From Plectrocnemia conspersa (taxonomy: Eukaryota; Arthropoda; Insecta; Trichoptera; Polycentropodidae): 64,000 nt of DNA. The position numbers and the translations under genes were made by a program. The notes beneath the pieces are model-generated. The model was not told the DNA's origin and did no database searches. It saw only the letters and a list, made by a program, of their open reading frames with translations. This document shows positions 1 through 10,859 of the stretch, piece after piece. The stretch is from contig VTFK01000341.1 of assembly GCA_009617715.1 (NCBI GenBank), positions 62,001-126,000 on the forward strand, read 5' to 3'. Within the stretch, counting starts at the first letter, position 1, and the number at the start of each line of letters is the position of its first letter.

Positions 1-149
1 ACTCTCAGGGGGAAATACGCAAAATACAGATAGATGGCACAACTGAATATTGCTCCATAGTTTGTCTGCACTTGGATATTACACTATGTTTTAAGAATAT
101 GATAGCTATCCCTTTATTGATATTACTATGAACTACTGATATGAGAATA

Positions 150-418
150 TCATTCAAAGTATATTCAAATCGAATTTTGGTCAATAGGAGAGTGCAAAAA
201 CAAGTATCACTTCTTAGAAGTCAAAAATTCACGTCAAAAACAATAAAATTGTGTCGGCGCCGTCGCAGTGGAAATGCTTGGTAACGAGCATTCCCACTGC
301 GATGGCGCCGACATGATTTGATTGCCTTTGACGTAGATTTTTGACTTTTGAGAAGGGATAATTGTTTTTTGCGCTCTCCTATTGGTCAATATTCGATTTA
401 GATATGCTTCATTCGATT
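150..418. mobile_element. Palindromic MITE, complete foldback copy
   Basis: Two arms of about 120 bases face each other around a short centre near 285-290. The left arm reads ggtcaataggagagtgcaaa, later tcggcgccgtcgcagtgg; the right arm is its complement (cactgcgatggcgcc, ctctcctattggtca). Outer limits are approximate. No coding capacity. Other copies in this window: 13690-13850, 14612-14715, 14755-14805, 41600-41722 and 51130-51210. Confidence 0.75.
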
Positions 419-849
419 CTTGTGTACATTTCAAGCCTTGTGTATCACAAATATTTAATTAAAAATAAAAGAGAACACAATATAAGTTTAAAAATGGTAT
501 TTTAATACACCTATTTTGTGAAATTTCGTTTATAATTAATCCTCATTTGGTTGCATGCACTTTTCGAATTGAGCGGATGACAATAGTCATCGAGTATGGT
601 TTTGAGAAGTTGATAGTGAAAAAATGGCAAATCTTGAATTAATTTAAACTGGTAAATGTAGGACTCGATCGAATATTCACTGTTATTTGTTTTCAACCTC
701 TCATTGAAAGCAAAACTCTCCCCGGTTTATAGAAAATTATAAATGGTTAGAAATCATATTTTAAAAGTTTGCTTCAAACCTAATCGAAGAATACTTGATT
801 GATTAACAGCATGGTTTTCATGTATCTATTGTAGTGTAAATATATATAC

Positions 850-1210
850 AATAGTATTATATTACACCACTTCAATTATTGTGCAACAATATTATACATG
901 CTCAATTAATTAGATAAAAGTATGTCACAAAAATTTCAAAAATAGAGCAATGAGAGTATTTTAAATAAAAATAATTTTTATATTTATTTGTAAGTTAGAA
1001 ATAATATGTTATCAGAGTATTTTAATAAATAAAGATGTACTAGAAATAGAGTTAATTTAAGCATAGTTAGGTATGAGAATATTGTACTGACAATCCGCAA
1101 AAATAAAATTATAGAGGGTTTCCTCAATGGAATTAAGAAACACCTTTGTGCATTAAGAAATAAATTATAATATTAAAGACTTTTTGTTTAGTGTATAAAC
1201 AATTATCTAT
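850..1210 (+). mobile_element. LINE 3'-end remnant (jockey-like), copy 1
   Basis: Shares a run of motifs with 17640-18080 and 29960-30640: attattgtgcaacaa, tagagcaatgagagt (from an INKIQKLQNRA-type peptide), then caatccgcaaaaataaaa, aataaattataatattaa and tttagtgtataaacaat. Frames are destroyed. Confidence 0.6.
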
Positions 1211-1394
1211 ATTAAATGCTGTAGATGAAATGAAATTGCAGAGCAATGTGTAAAATTGCAATAACAATGACAAAAATGAAGCGACACTGACAATATCAAA
1301 ATATATTATAGCGTCAATTGTTAGCATATGATATGCGCAGCTATAATTCACTTCCGATCAATCTAACAACGCTTATAATCAAAACGTATCTCAC

Positions 1395-1425
1395 CAAATC
1401 CATCCGTGCAGATTTCGACGGACAT
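1395..1425 (-). CDS. First-exon candidate MSVEICTDGF of a gene leaving the window to the left
   Basis: The minus strand reads ATG and ten codons, ending TTTG|gtgaga, a good donor, in phase 1. It is preceded by about 430 bases of unusually G+C-rich sequence, the only such island at this end of the window. ATG context acggcaATGtcc. No protein family is recognisable from ten residues and downstream exons would lie outside the window. Confidence 0.4.
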
Positions 1426-1429
1426 TGCC

Positions 1430-1860
1430 GTTCTTTAATTAGATAATCTGCGTGAACTTTTGTCAGTACTAAAAATAACCAGTAAACAGACGGAGGGGGC
1501 GCGAATTCGAACGCAAACTGAACTCAGTGTCCACATCGCCGTTTGACGCTTAATTATGACGTTTTAGATGAATGTACAAGGTTTTAGACGTTATTGTGGC
1601 GCATGTTGATATGAAAGGTTGTCCAAAATATTTCGATACGTGCCTGCGGATCGGGTAGATCGGGTGGACCGGGTGAATCGGGTGAATTGGGCTCTGGGGA
1701 CCGCCGCGAGTCCATAAGGGTGGCGCTCGGAGCTCCAGTTGCGCCCCTTTGTTGTTTCGCCTTCAAACGGCCCAAAGCCCGCCGTCACCCACGACGTTTG
1801 TTTACTACAATATGCACCCGACAACGGATACCTTTCCGGCCAGTAACTATTTTCGAATCA
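1430..1860 (-). promoter_or_regulatory. GC-rich island, probable promoter/5' UTR
   Basis: Stands out sharply from the A+T-rich surroundings, with many CpG steps and an imperfect 9-base tandem (consensus gatcgggtg) at about 1650-1690. Both strands have short open frames (for example minus 1591-1824), but they have no recognisable domain and conflict with each other. It most likely serves the minus-strand exon at 1395-1425. A role as a distant 5' end of the plus-strand inhibitor-2 gene is an alternative. Confidence 0.4.
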
Positions 1861-2638
1861 AAATATAATTATCATTTTAATTATTTACATAATTTATAAT
1901 GATTTTTTAACAACACAAACTAGTAATTATATACTAGTTATTATATGTTCTACGTTTAAAGCTATTGTCGCTGGTACGCTGCATCTTTGTAATTTTATCG
2001 AAAATCAAATTCTTGAAGATTTAGGATAACTGCTTACCTGGACTAGATCGGACGGTTCTAGTTCGTCTCAATTTTCATATATGTATTTCGAATCAGAAGT
2101 GAAATGTTAAAATGGAAGTTCCGTTTGGAAATTCTATTAGAAGCTGCAAATAAAAATTATTCAGCTTTGAAATGGTAAAAAATGTATTTTATATTAAATA
2201 TCTTTCTAAAATTGTCAAAGTACAAAGCGTATCCCTTAAAATAGTGTGCAACTATTTACAACTGCATGACCGAAAGTTTTAACGATAGGTAGTTTTAACG
2301 ATAATTCTGGAATCTTTACAAAGGATTTTGAGATTTAAAAAAATATTGCAGGTCAAATTGTTTCGTTTAAGTGACGGTTATGTTTAGTTGCGTGATTTCG
2401 GCCTACATTTGTCCTTCTATTTTTTTAAATTTATTAATTTATTTTGAGTATGGCAAAAAAAACGTGAATTAAGTAAAGCTAAAAAAGCAAATATGATTTA
2501 ATTGCATTTGTATATTGCTTATTATTGACTGAATATATCGAAAATTAGCTAACACGTTAATTGCCTTTGACACGCTGTCCAAAATGCTTTGAGAAGAAAG
2601 CTCAACAATGTAGATTTCAGATGTTGTAAAGCCCGACA

Positions 2639-3017
2639 CAGGGCCGGCCCGAGGGGCAGGCAGTACAGGCGATCGCCTGGGGCGCTAGATCTTGTGGGGC
2701 GCCGTGATACCAAATAAAGGCGCAATATTTACTTAAAATTATCAAACAATATTGTTAAAGAATACAATCTGATATTAATTTTTTGTATACACTACTGTGC
2801 ACTCTTTAGATTATTTCACGCGTAAAAAATCGCGACGAAAATAAAACTACAAATTCTTAAATACCCACAATCGCAAATATATGGTGTCAAATATAATATT
2901 AAATTACTTTAATTTGAATTATACTTTTGCGCACATGTAATGAAAAAGTATTAATATGGGGGGGGGGCGCAAATTTACTTTTTGCCTGGGGCGCACAATA
3001 ACCTAGGGCCAGCCCTG
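2639..3017. mobile_element. hAT-type MITE, 379 bp, with 8-bp target duplication
   Basis: Ends are CAGGGCCGGCCCGAGG and its approximate complement GGGCCAGCCCTG. It is flanked on both sides by GCCCGACA (2631-2638 and 3018-3025). Short G+C-rich termini (GGGGCGC motifs) surround an A+T-rich centre. No coding capacity. Confidence 0.9.
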
Positions 3018-3299
3018 GCCCGACACAAACCGTGGCTTTCAAAAATAAATAAAACTCGAAGATTAGAACGGACCCAAAAACACTGAGACTAGATATCTGA
3101 AGATTAAGTGAAAGTCGTTTGATCCGATGAATCCGACTTTGAAATAATTTAAAATTAATATTGGTTAATATAAAAAAATATTAAAAACTTAATTTATTTT
3201 AAAATTCTTTAAGCAATAATTTTTTTTAAATAATCATACTTTTTTATTTTTGCGACCCCTGGTATAGTACACGTGCGTCGAAGAGTTGGAGAAGAATAT

Positions 3300-3826
3300 C
3301 TAACTGATTTTGTAGTACCCAAATTCAAATATACTGGCGGAAGCGTTATGGTTTAGGATTGCAGGATAGCAGCAGGGGTAGGAAACCTGTATACTGCGAT
3401 GATGGTATGAATAGTGACATCTATATTTTAATGTTGGAATACAGACTATGCTACAATACGATTCCAGCAAGCAGACGCTCCATGCCATACTTTGCAAAAA
3501 AGCAGGGGTTAGTTTGCATTAAAAGGTTTGACGCTTTTAGGATGACCTACACAATCACTAGACCTAAATCCTGTAAAGCGTTTATGAGAAAAGGTAATAG
3601 AAAGGGTTGCCCAATATGACTCTAAACCCAAAATTAAGCTGCGAGAAAAATTGCAGATCGAATAGAGAAAATTATCTCCGTCCACCCGCAAGTCATTAGT
3701 TGACATTATGGCAAAAAGGGTTGCAGCGATAAAAACTAAGAGAGGGCCAACTAAATATTAAAAATAAGAATAAAAATTAGATACTATAGCGTATTTATTG
3801 GGGTGCCCCATTATTATGGTCAAAAT
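3300..3826 (+). pseudogene. Tc1-like transposase remnant with right end
   Basis: In broken frames the plus strand encodes recognisable Tc1 transposase pieces: GGSVMVW-like (3338), a GVGNLYTA-like stretch, LNPVKRLW-like (3562), SLVDIM-like (3690) and KKGGPTKY-like (3740). It then runs into the end sequence ggggtgccccattattatgg, shared with the element ending at 27408. The N-terminal half and left end are missing. Confidence 0.7.
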
Positions 3827-4009
3827 GTGTTGAAAGATTTGCATTAAAATATTTAGTGCGATAATCTTGTTATTATATTTGTTAATTTTTAAATGTCTAA
3901 ATATTTTTCTAAAATTATCTACTTTACATTGCCACAATACACACGGTTACGACCAAACGTTTTTGAAGAGAGGCGGGGGGGTGCAAACGTCAAGTTACCT
4001 CTTGCCGGT

Positions 4010-4585
4010 ATGGCGGAAAACATCAACAAGCGGCCCGCAAAGGGTATACTCAAGTCCTCGGGCAGCGTGGAGCGCCAAGAGCACCCCTCCACGTCCAAGA
4101 GGGCCAAGGAGCAGCGCTTCGACGAGATGAACATCCTGGCCACCCTCCACCCGCCCGATAAAGACTACGGTCACATGAAGATAGACGAGCCGAAGACGCC
4201 TTACTCGGAATTTTCGGACCCTAGCCTCAACCCCCAGACGGACGAGGTCGACGCCCAACTGCTGGCGGCCAAGCTGAACGCCAGCAAGCGCGAGCCGCCC
4301 CCCGAAGTGTGCGTCGAGAGCTCCGAGGAGGAAGAGGAACCGGAGACTCCGGAAGAAAAGCAGCAGCGAATCGAGTTCGAAGCCAGAAGAAAGAAGCATT
4401 ACAATGAGTTCCAAGCCATACAATTGGCGAGGAAGTTGATGGAAGAAGAAGAAGAAGAAGACGACGAAGAGCGCGGATCTCCCAAAGTTGAAAACGACAA
4501 CTCTTCGGCGGTCCAAATGAGCCCTCCTAGGGCTCAGCTCGGCTTCATGCAGAATAAACGCGACGCTGAGAAGACGTCCCCGTGA
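4010..4585 (+). CDS. PPP1R2: Protein phosphatase inhibitor-2 (PP1 regulatory subunit 2 family)
   Basis: A 191-residue frame with the ordered landmarks of inhibitor-2, the heat-stable protein that binds and restrains protein phosphatase 1. Residues 11-15 KGILK form the N-terminal PP1-docking block. Residues 38-65 hold DEMNILATLHPPDKDYG then MKIDEPKTPY, where Thr63 occupies the position of the GSK3-type site of the vertebrate protein. Residues 126-144 hold KKHYNEFQAIQLARKLM, the helix that covers the PP1 active site in the known complex. Acidic runs lie at 103-112 and 145-153. The frame stays open upstream to an ATG at 3893, adding 39 unconserved residues. ATG 4010 is preferred because homology begins there and the family starts just before KGILK. 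The coding part is far richer in G+C than its surroundings and has no intron. It may be an intronless gene, a retained retrocopy or one large exon. It lies in opposite orientation between two minus-strand genes. Confidence 0.93.
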   Translation: MAENINKRPAKGILKSSGSVERQEHPSTSKRAKEQRFDEMNILATLHPPDKDYGHMKIDEPKTPYSEFSDPSLNPQTDEVDAQLLAAKLNASKREPPPEVCVESSEEEEEPETPEEKQQRIEFEARRKKHYNEFQAIQLARKLMEEEEEEDDEERGSPKVENDNSSAVQMSPPRAQLGFMQNKRDAEKTSP

Positions 4586-4780
4586 CCATTATCGTGTTCG
4601 GCCGTCAGTCCGTTCGACCTATACATATAGTACATACATAACAACAACAAAATATTTGTAAATAACGTCAAAGCGCTTCTGTAAAACACACACCCGACAT
4701 CGTTTACGTTGGTCAATTTTTAACCAGCAATATGTAATGTTTAGCTTTAGTGTTAACGGCGTTGCTTTTCACAACAGGTG
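4586..4780 (+). other. Probable start of the 3' UTR of the inhibitor-2 gene
   Basis: Non-coding sequence directly after the TGA stop, without a reading frame. AATAAA-like hexamers occur only further on (for example near 5791 and 6222), beyond an inverted-repeat insertion, so the true polyadenylation site cannot be fixed from sequence. Confidence 0.4.
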
Positions 4781-4803
4781 ATACTCCATTTAGCACTTAT
4801 ATA

Positions 4804-5778
4804 CGAGGGAAAGTCGGTAGGTGTACAAACTTTTCTAACTTGTACGAGAGCAAAAGTGATTATAATGCCAAAATTAAATTCTTCACAAATCGTTCTTGAT
4901 CGTATTTAAATATTGTCATCCTTTTGCTTAAAAATTGCATCGTTCGATCATTTTCTCTGCTCTTTTATTTTCGTTAATAACAAAATAGTCTTTCAGATTT
5001 AGATTTGGTTCTCTGATTACTTCGACTAGTTCACTTATATCACCGTCAACTTCTTGTATTTACATTTAATCCCTGCACCCTAGGCATTACCAATATTTTA
5101 AACAGCTTTGTAAATGTCATACTCATTCCTGAATTACCAATAGCTCCAATTACCCGTTTAAATGTGATCTGTAAATAATACTTTTTAAATGTATTTATTA
5201 CACTTGATCCATTGGTTAAATAATGGAAGTTATATTCAAAGAAAGGAACATTATTTTTATGTTTTTATTATAGTTACATGGCTGATGACCGTATGCGTTA
5301 TCATTAACCGTAAAATTTTAAATTGTAGGTTATTATGTCTTCCAAAATTTTTCTAGTCATCTATGCGCTTCAATTAGATTTCCATGTTAACGGGTAGCAA
5401 TGTTTTTCAAATATTCTATAGGAGCCTTGGGTTTTCGTTGTCATAATTGAGAAGTAGTTTGATTTTGCAATCCCCAGCAGCATTGTGTTATGTATGACCA
5501 ATCTGGCAATATTTTAACTCTCTTCTCTGTTATTCAAGCTCCGTTATTATGTTACGAAATCTACATACTGTTTTATATGAACACGGGAAAAATAACAAAG
5601 CACAGCATAATTGAAAAAAGGGTCAGGGATGTACTATATTTACTATATATTTTGCTTAGTAAAATCGCACAGAGTACTACTCAACTCTTTCTCTGTTTAA
5701 CCCTTGCTCATACCAATAGTTTAGATGGACGTAACGATTGCTACTACAACCTGTAGCTTACTTTCTGACTTTCCCTCG
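4804..5778. mobile_element. TA-flanked inverted-repeat insertion, about 975 bp
   Basis: Perfect 14-base inverted repeats TACGAGGGAAAGTC (4802-4815 and 5767-5780) bound the segment. If the outer TA is the target duplication, the element starts CGAGGG, compatible with an IS630/Tc1/mariner type. The interior has no transposase I can recognise; the open frame at 5490-5756 has no family features. Confidence 0.45.
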
Positions 5779-6229
5779 TAGATCAGTCTCAATAAAAGAG
5801 ATTAGTTCACTAATTATTTGTATTGAGACCGTTTTTCTCATAATGTGAGGAAGATCAATTAGATTTATATTATTATCTACGAAAGAATCACATAACTACT
5901 TTTATTATTGTATCAAATACATTCATAAAAAATATGTGATTCAAGAATCCTTTTTAGCAACACAGTAAATCATATTGTTAATTACAAATATCTCAAAAAA
6001 AAACTTATGTTAAAAAAATATGTTGCTAATAATGATTGAAATTATAAAGTGTAATTATTTTCTTACTAAATACATAATGTGTATGTATATAGCAATTTAA
6101 TAGCCTTAGAAAACTGCCATAATTAATATAAAACATTAGTGCTAAATGGAGTACTGTTTCTTTAACACTTGTAGTAACTTAGATTACATTTCTTAACGTA
6201 GATAAAAATTATCAACAAATACATGAATA

Positions 6230-8300
6230 AATATAACTACTTCCATGCTAATCGTTCTATTGCAAAGTCTGTGTATGTTTTAGTTACTTACCATGCGTTT
6301 ATGAAAATCTTACTATATTTATACATATGTAATGATCTATTTTAAATACACATTGACGAAAGTTACTGTATTAAAATGTTTATCGATCTATTAAAGGTTG
6401 CCAAATGTTTATGTCACGGATAGAAAAAGCGTTCTATTAACCTCTACATATGTTGATTGTTGATAGAATCAATCTTCCATAATACGACTGAATATCAAAT
6501 ATATTCATTAGATGCATATCGGAACTTCTAGCTATGGAATTGAGAAATATAAACCGCACCTAAATTAGCAGCGTTGCATGATGGTAATGTCAAAGTTTAT
6601 TATTTTTAGAAATGTTTATTAATAAATTAAAAAAATTAATAACTCATATTATTGTGACTATATGAAGTGTAAATGTATTTATTTTACATATACTGTATTA
6701 ATTTATATGAAACTTATGTACAATGGAAATATATGAAGCAATACATTTTTTAGTGTTTAATGTGCTACTTTTTTTCTTTCGGCATTGATTTGTTGCGAAA
6801 ATGTCTTTATATTTAAAAAAAATTATTAATGCCCTTAGAAAAAATAACAATTATCGCTATATATTTATATTTTATGTAGATGAAGATGTATTCAACTGAA
6901 CGATTATTATTTATTTATAATTCTTTCATGATAAACATTAATATTTTATTTGTTTTGGAAAAAGAATATTTAATTTAACTTGTTAATGGTTCAAATATAC
7001 TGTAGAAAATTCTCTATTTATTGTATTATAAATAAATAATGGAAAATTACAAAAAAATAAATGTACCAATTTAAACTATTTTATTTAAACAATATTAAAA
7101 AATATATAAAGTCGCAGACTGAAGCTTTTCATAATCATAGTTTTTGTTGAGAAAGTCTTATTATTCTTAACAAATATTTAGAATACTATATTATATGTAC
7201 AAGATGTATTCACTAGAAATATGTTTTTCATACAGTATGTCATATTTTTAAAAACAATATACGAAAAAGATATATTTAAAGAACAATATGTTTCTTCTAT
7301 AAATTCTTAACGTGTTCTTGGAATTTTTATTTTATTTTTATATAATGTAAATACGAGATTATATCTAAAAGTTTCCAGAATTACAGTTACATTTTATGAC
7401 GGCTGTTATCCGCTATCAAATTATAATATAACACTGTGGCATACTGTATTTAAATACTATACAAACATTCTAAAAATGTAAACTTTACTTACAAACATCT
7501 TTATAGTAAAAAATAAAATCACTTAACTATATTAACCATCACATTTATAATGTGTTGAATATGAAAGAACTTATACTCAAATAATAAAGGTTAACAAAAG
7601 TGCTCTTAATTTATATCGATATATACTTATCATGCGTTAAATTATCTTCAATCACCGTTGATTGCCCAATTCAATTATTATTGATGTTACTACAATAACG
7701 ACAAAGCCTTAAAAATTTTCATTATATATTGCCTACCGAAAGTTTTTTAAAATTAAATTAGCAATACAACTTAGCGATAATATTACTAGTGATTTAGCGT
7801 TACAATCGAACGTATGTTCAAAGACACTGCATACCTCTGGACATAGATTAGTGTGTTTTGAAAATTATTTAGGTATTTACACTAAAATATTCGCTCGGTA
7901 TTCTAAACTTTTACTCAACGCGTCAATAGGTGATGTTTGAAAATATTCAGTGTTCGATAATTTGTGATATATATTGTAATGTATGTATAGATAACGTTTT
8001 GTGTAAATTTACTGACCGATTTGAATTAGATTACGTGTTAAAAGTAGCTCCATTCCCAGCTTCCATTTGTTGATGTTTAATTGATTGTTATCGGAGTGAA
8101 AATTTGCTAGTTATTAATATTATATATTGTTATATTTGTTATAATTATAATTTCCTTTTTATAGGATTTTTGCTTTTTTTGCATTAAAGACTTGTGACTT
8201 TTGTATGGCGTTTCTTTTTCGAACAAAAATTATTTTTGATCCTTTTACAATGTGTTATGTAAACGCGAATCTTGGTCTACTATGAAGTCTTGCAGCTCGT
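6230..8300. other. No gene seen
   Basis: A+T-rich sequence with stops in all frames. No repeat or splice-bounded exon could be supported. Confidence 0.6.
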
Positions 8301-8309
8301 TGATTCTTT

Positions 8310-8430
8310 GCTAGGTACCAATCAATCATTTAAATTCATTTTACATATATGCGGGAAAAGATTCCAGCTAGTTCAATTTCATTGTTAGTTAAAATAGTGT
8401 TATCAGCATAACATAGATTGACACTTTCTA
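8310..8430 (-). pseudogene. RTE-like reverse transcriptase fragment
   Basis: The minus strand reads VNLCYADNTILTNNEIELAG, matching the YADDT box and following segment of RTE-like LINE reverse transcriptases, with Asp to Asn in the catalytic motif. It is flanked by stops and frame breaks. The open stretch at 8468-8755 on the same strand may be more of the same element but is not recognisable. Confidence 0.5.
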
Positions 8431-8859
8431 AAACTTTAAAGCCCTCATTATGTATTTACCTTTGAAATTATATAATTTTGGTGAGAGAATAAACATTTAT
8501 TAAAACCGGTACCTTCTCTGTCAACTCTGCATTTGTAGTTTGTCTAATTTTGGATAATATTTGGCAGAGAATTGTTGAACCAATGCATAAATTTAATATA
8601 TAATAAATAGGGCTCGTTGAGATCAGTGTTATGGGTTGTGTGGCACTTCCGTAAGTATGCAAATAAACGTTGAATGATCGACCCCAAGTTCGTGAAACGG
8701 GCCTAACTATTATGAGTAAAGAAGTTGAAAGAACAATCACGTAATCTAAAAACAAGAAAGCTACAAGTGCCTATGAAATACGTCAATGTAATTTATATCT
8801 TAATGTTATGCTATCCGATTGGTTAAAATCAATGTTATCCACAATACCAAAAATATCAA

Positions 8860-10570
8860 AATGTATGAGTCATGTCTGAAAGATAGTCCTAAATACAATT
8901 CATGGCAGAATATACAAGAAAATGTACCACCAGTTTGGTTTTATACATTGATGATACAGTATTCATAGTAGATAGTCGAGAGATGTTTCAAACGCTCTAA
9001 AGTAAAATAGCAAAAGCTTGTTAAAATATAGCTGAAAATTAAGCTAGTGAGAAGAACAAATACAAGACAGACTATTTGACTTTTCATGTAGATCAGTGGT
9101 TCCCAAAGTGGTCCCTACGGACCCCCAGGGGTCCTCGGGATCATTCAGGGGGTCTGTGGGAAATTAAAATTTATTTGGGGGTCCCTGAACAACGTCAGGG
9201 GGTTCGAGCAAGGCTTAATATAAAATAAAAAAATTGTGACACATTTTTATTAATATGGAAGTAAAAATAAATAACAATGAATAAAAAAATTCACAAGAAT
9301 TGTTATTTGCTAAATGTTTGGAAACTGATACAAAAGGTGAAACGTTATTTACTGAATTAAAAAGATTTTTCGATGTAAAAGCTATACCCTTGACAAATAT
9401 CATGTCCGTTGCTACTGACGGTGCTACAGCAATGGTAAGATGACACCGAGGCTTTCTGGCATACTTAAAACATGATATACCGAATGTATTATCGGTACAT
9501 TGTGTCATTCATCGACATCATTTGGTCGCAAAAAACCTTAGTGAAAGTTTGCATGAACCTTTGCAAAACTTTTGCTGTACAAACAAAACTTGGGAAGATG
9601 AGAATATTCTCAGTTTATAAATATTTCAAAATTGCAAAATAAATATGAAGATTTGTTTGCTTATTGTCAACACTTAACGGCGCTTCATTCGGACCTTAAC
9701 CAAAGATTTAAAGACATTCTTCACTTGGATATTCCCGACAGGGTGTTGAACCCTTTTGCAAGTAGTCAGGGCACAAAATACAGATGAATACATACTAATA
9801 CAGGAACAATTTATTGAATTATCCACAAATTAGGAGCTGAAACCAATGTTTAAACAAGGATACGACAACGTTCTGGTTACAAAACCGGATCCTAATTTTA
9901 TATCCAGCATTATGGGTTATTGTACAGAAGCTGCTGATTGCTTTTCCGTCTTCCTATTCTGTAGAATGTGGATTCAGTGCCCTTATGAGCCACATCACAA
10001 AAAAAGAAACCGACTAGAAATTAGTACTCGTGGGGATTAGCGGTTGCTACTCACAAACATTGAGCCGGACATAAATACATTCATAACATCCCATCAGGTT
10101 CATCCAAGTCATTAAATTTTTATTTTTTATTTTAAAACAAAAGTTATAATTTTAATAAGTACTTCTTCAACAAAATGTTTTATTTATATTTTATTTTTAC
10201 GTCAACATTTACCATTCAAGACATCAAAGTTAAATTTGTATTTTTTCTATTATGCATTTATGTAGTTTTTCACCCAGGGTCCATGGGAAAGTTTTTTAAG
10301 TATGAAAAAGGGTCTGTGGGCCAAAAGAGTTTGGGAATCACTGATGTAGATGGAATTCCAATATAGACTTGAGCCTGCGTTCAAGAATGATAATAATAAT
10401 GTGCTACGTGCACTACGTTCACAGAGAAAGCGATCAAGCGTCTAGAAGCTTTCGAAATGAAGATTTACAGACACATTCTCCATATCAGTTGGTTGGACAA
10501 AGTGAAAAATGTAGAAGTGAAATTGCAGATAATGCAAGAACAAAAATTAATACAAACAATAAAACTCTTT
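8860..10570 (+). mobile_element. RTE-like LINE remnant split by a hAT element
   Basis: Before the insertion the plus strand reads LYIDDTVFIVDSREMFQTL (about 8938-9000, the YxDD reverse-transcriptase box). After it comes IEAF-like, then EMKIYRHILHISWLDKVKN (about 10430-10515), the C-terminal block typical of these LINEs. Stops and shifts throughout. The hAT at 9094-10343 and its duplicated 8 bases interrupt it. Confidence 0.7.
9094..10343 (+). mobile_element. hAT element, 1250 bp, internally decayed, with 8-bp target duplication
   Basis: Ends CAGTGGTTCCCAAA and TTTGGGAATCACTG are inverted repeats. ATGTAGAT occurs on both sides (9086-9093 and 10344-10351). Subterminal repeats of GGGGGTC/GGGTCTGTGGG type flank a decayed plus-strand transposase with pieces NIMSVATDGATAMV, VLSVHCVIHRHHLVAKNLSE and KKRNRLEISTRGD, as in the ZBED/SCAND3-like hAT group also seen at 24207-26259. 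The front and middle of the frame are deleted. Confidence 0.9.
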
Positions 10571-10859
10571 ATTCGGTGACGTCATAAGAGAGATACTTAC
10601 TATTATGGAACGTTGTCCAAAAGAAAGAATGGCATATTTCTCCCATGGAATAGAATAGCCAAATAATGTAAAGTGGGATTTAACAATACACGTATCATTT
10701 TTAACAACACAGTTTTAATGAAACAAGATATACATACTATATGTTGATGATGCATATATTTACCTAATAATTCTGATGGTTACATTATAAAAAATAATTC
10801 AATCAACGTCATCCACGAATAATAAATCTGTGTTTATTCTAAATACCGCAATAAATTTA

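Noticed and set aside
3995..4516. 173-residue minus-strand frame opposite the inhibitor-2 gene
   Set aside because: Shadow frame of a G+C-rich acidic coding region. The plus strand has the clear homology.
8634..8655. ATG-plus-donor reading MGCVALP|gtaagt on the plus strand
   Set aside because: Only seven codons, with no promoter-like context and LINE remnants on both sides. Chance is more likely.
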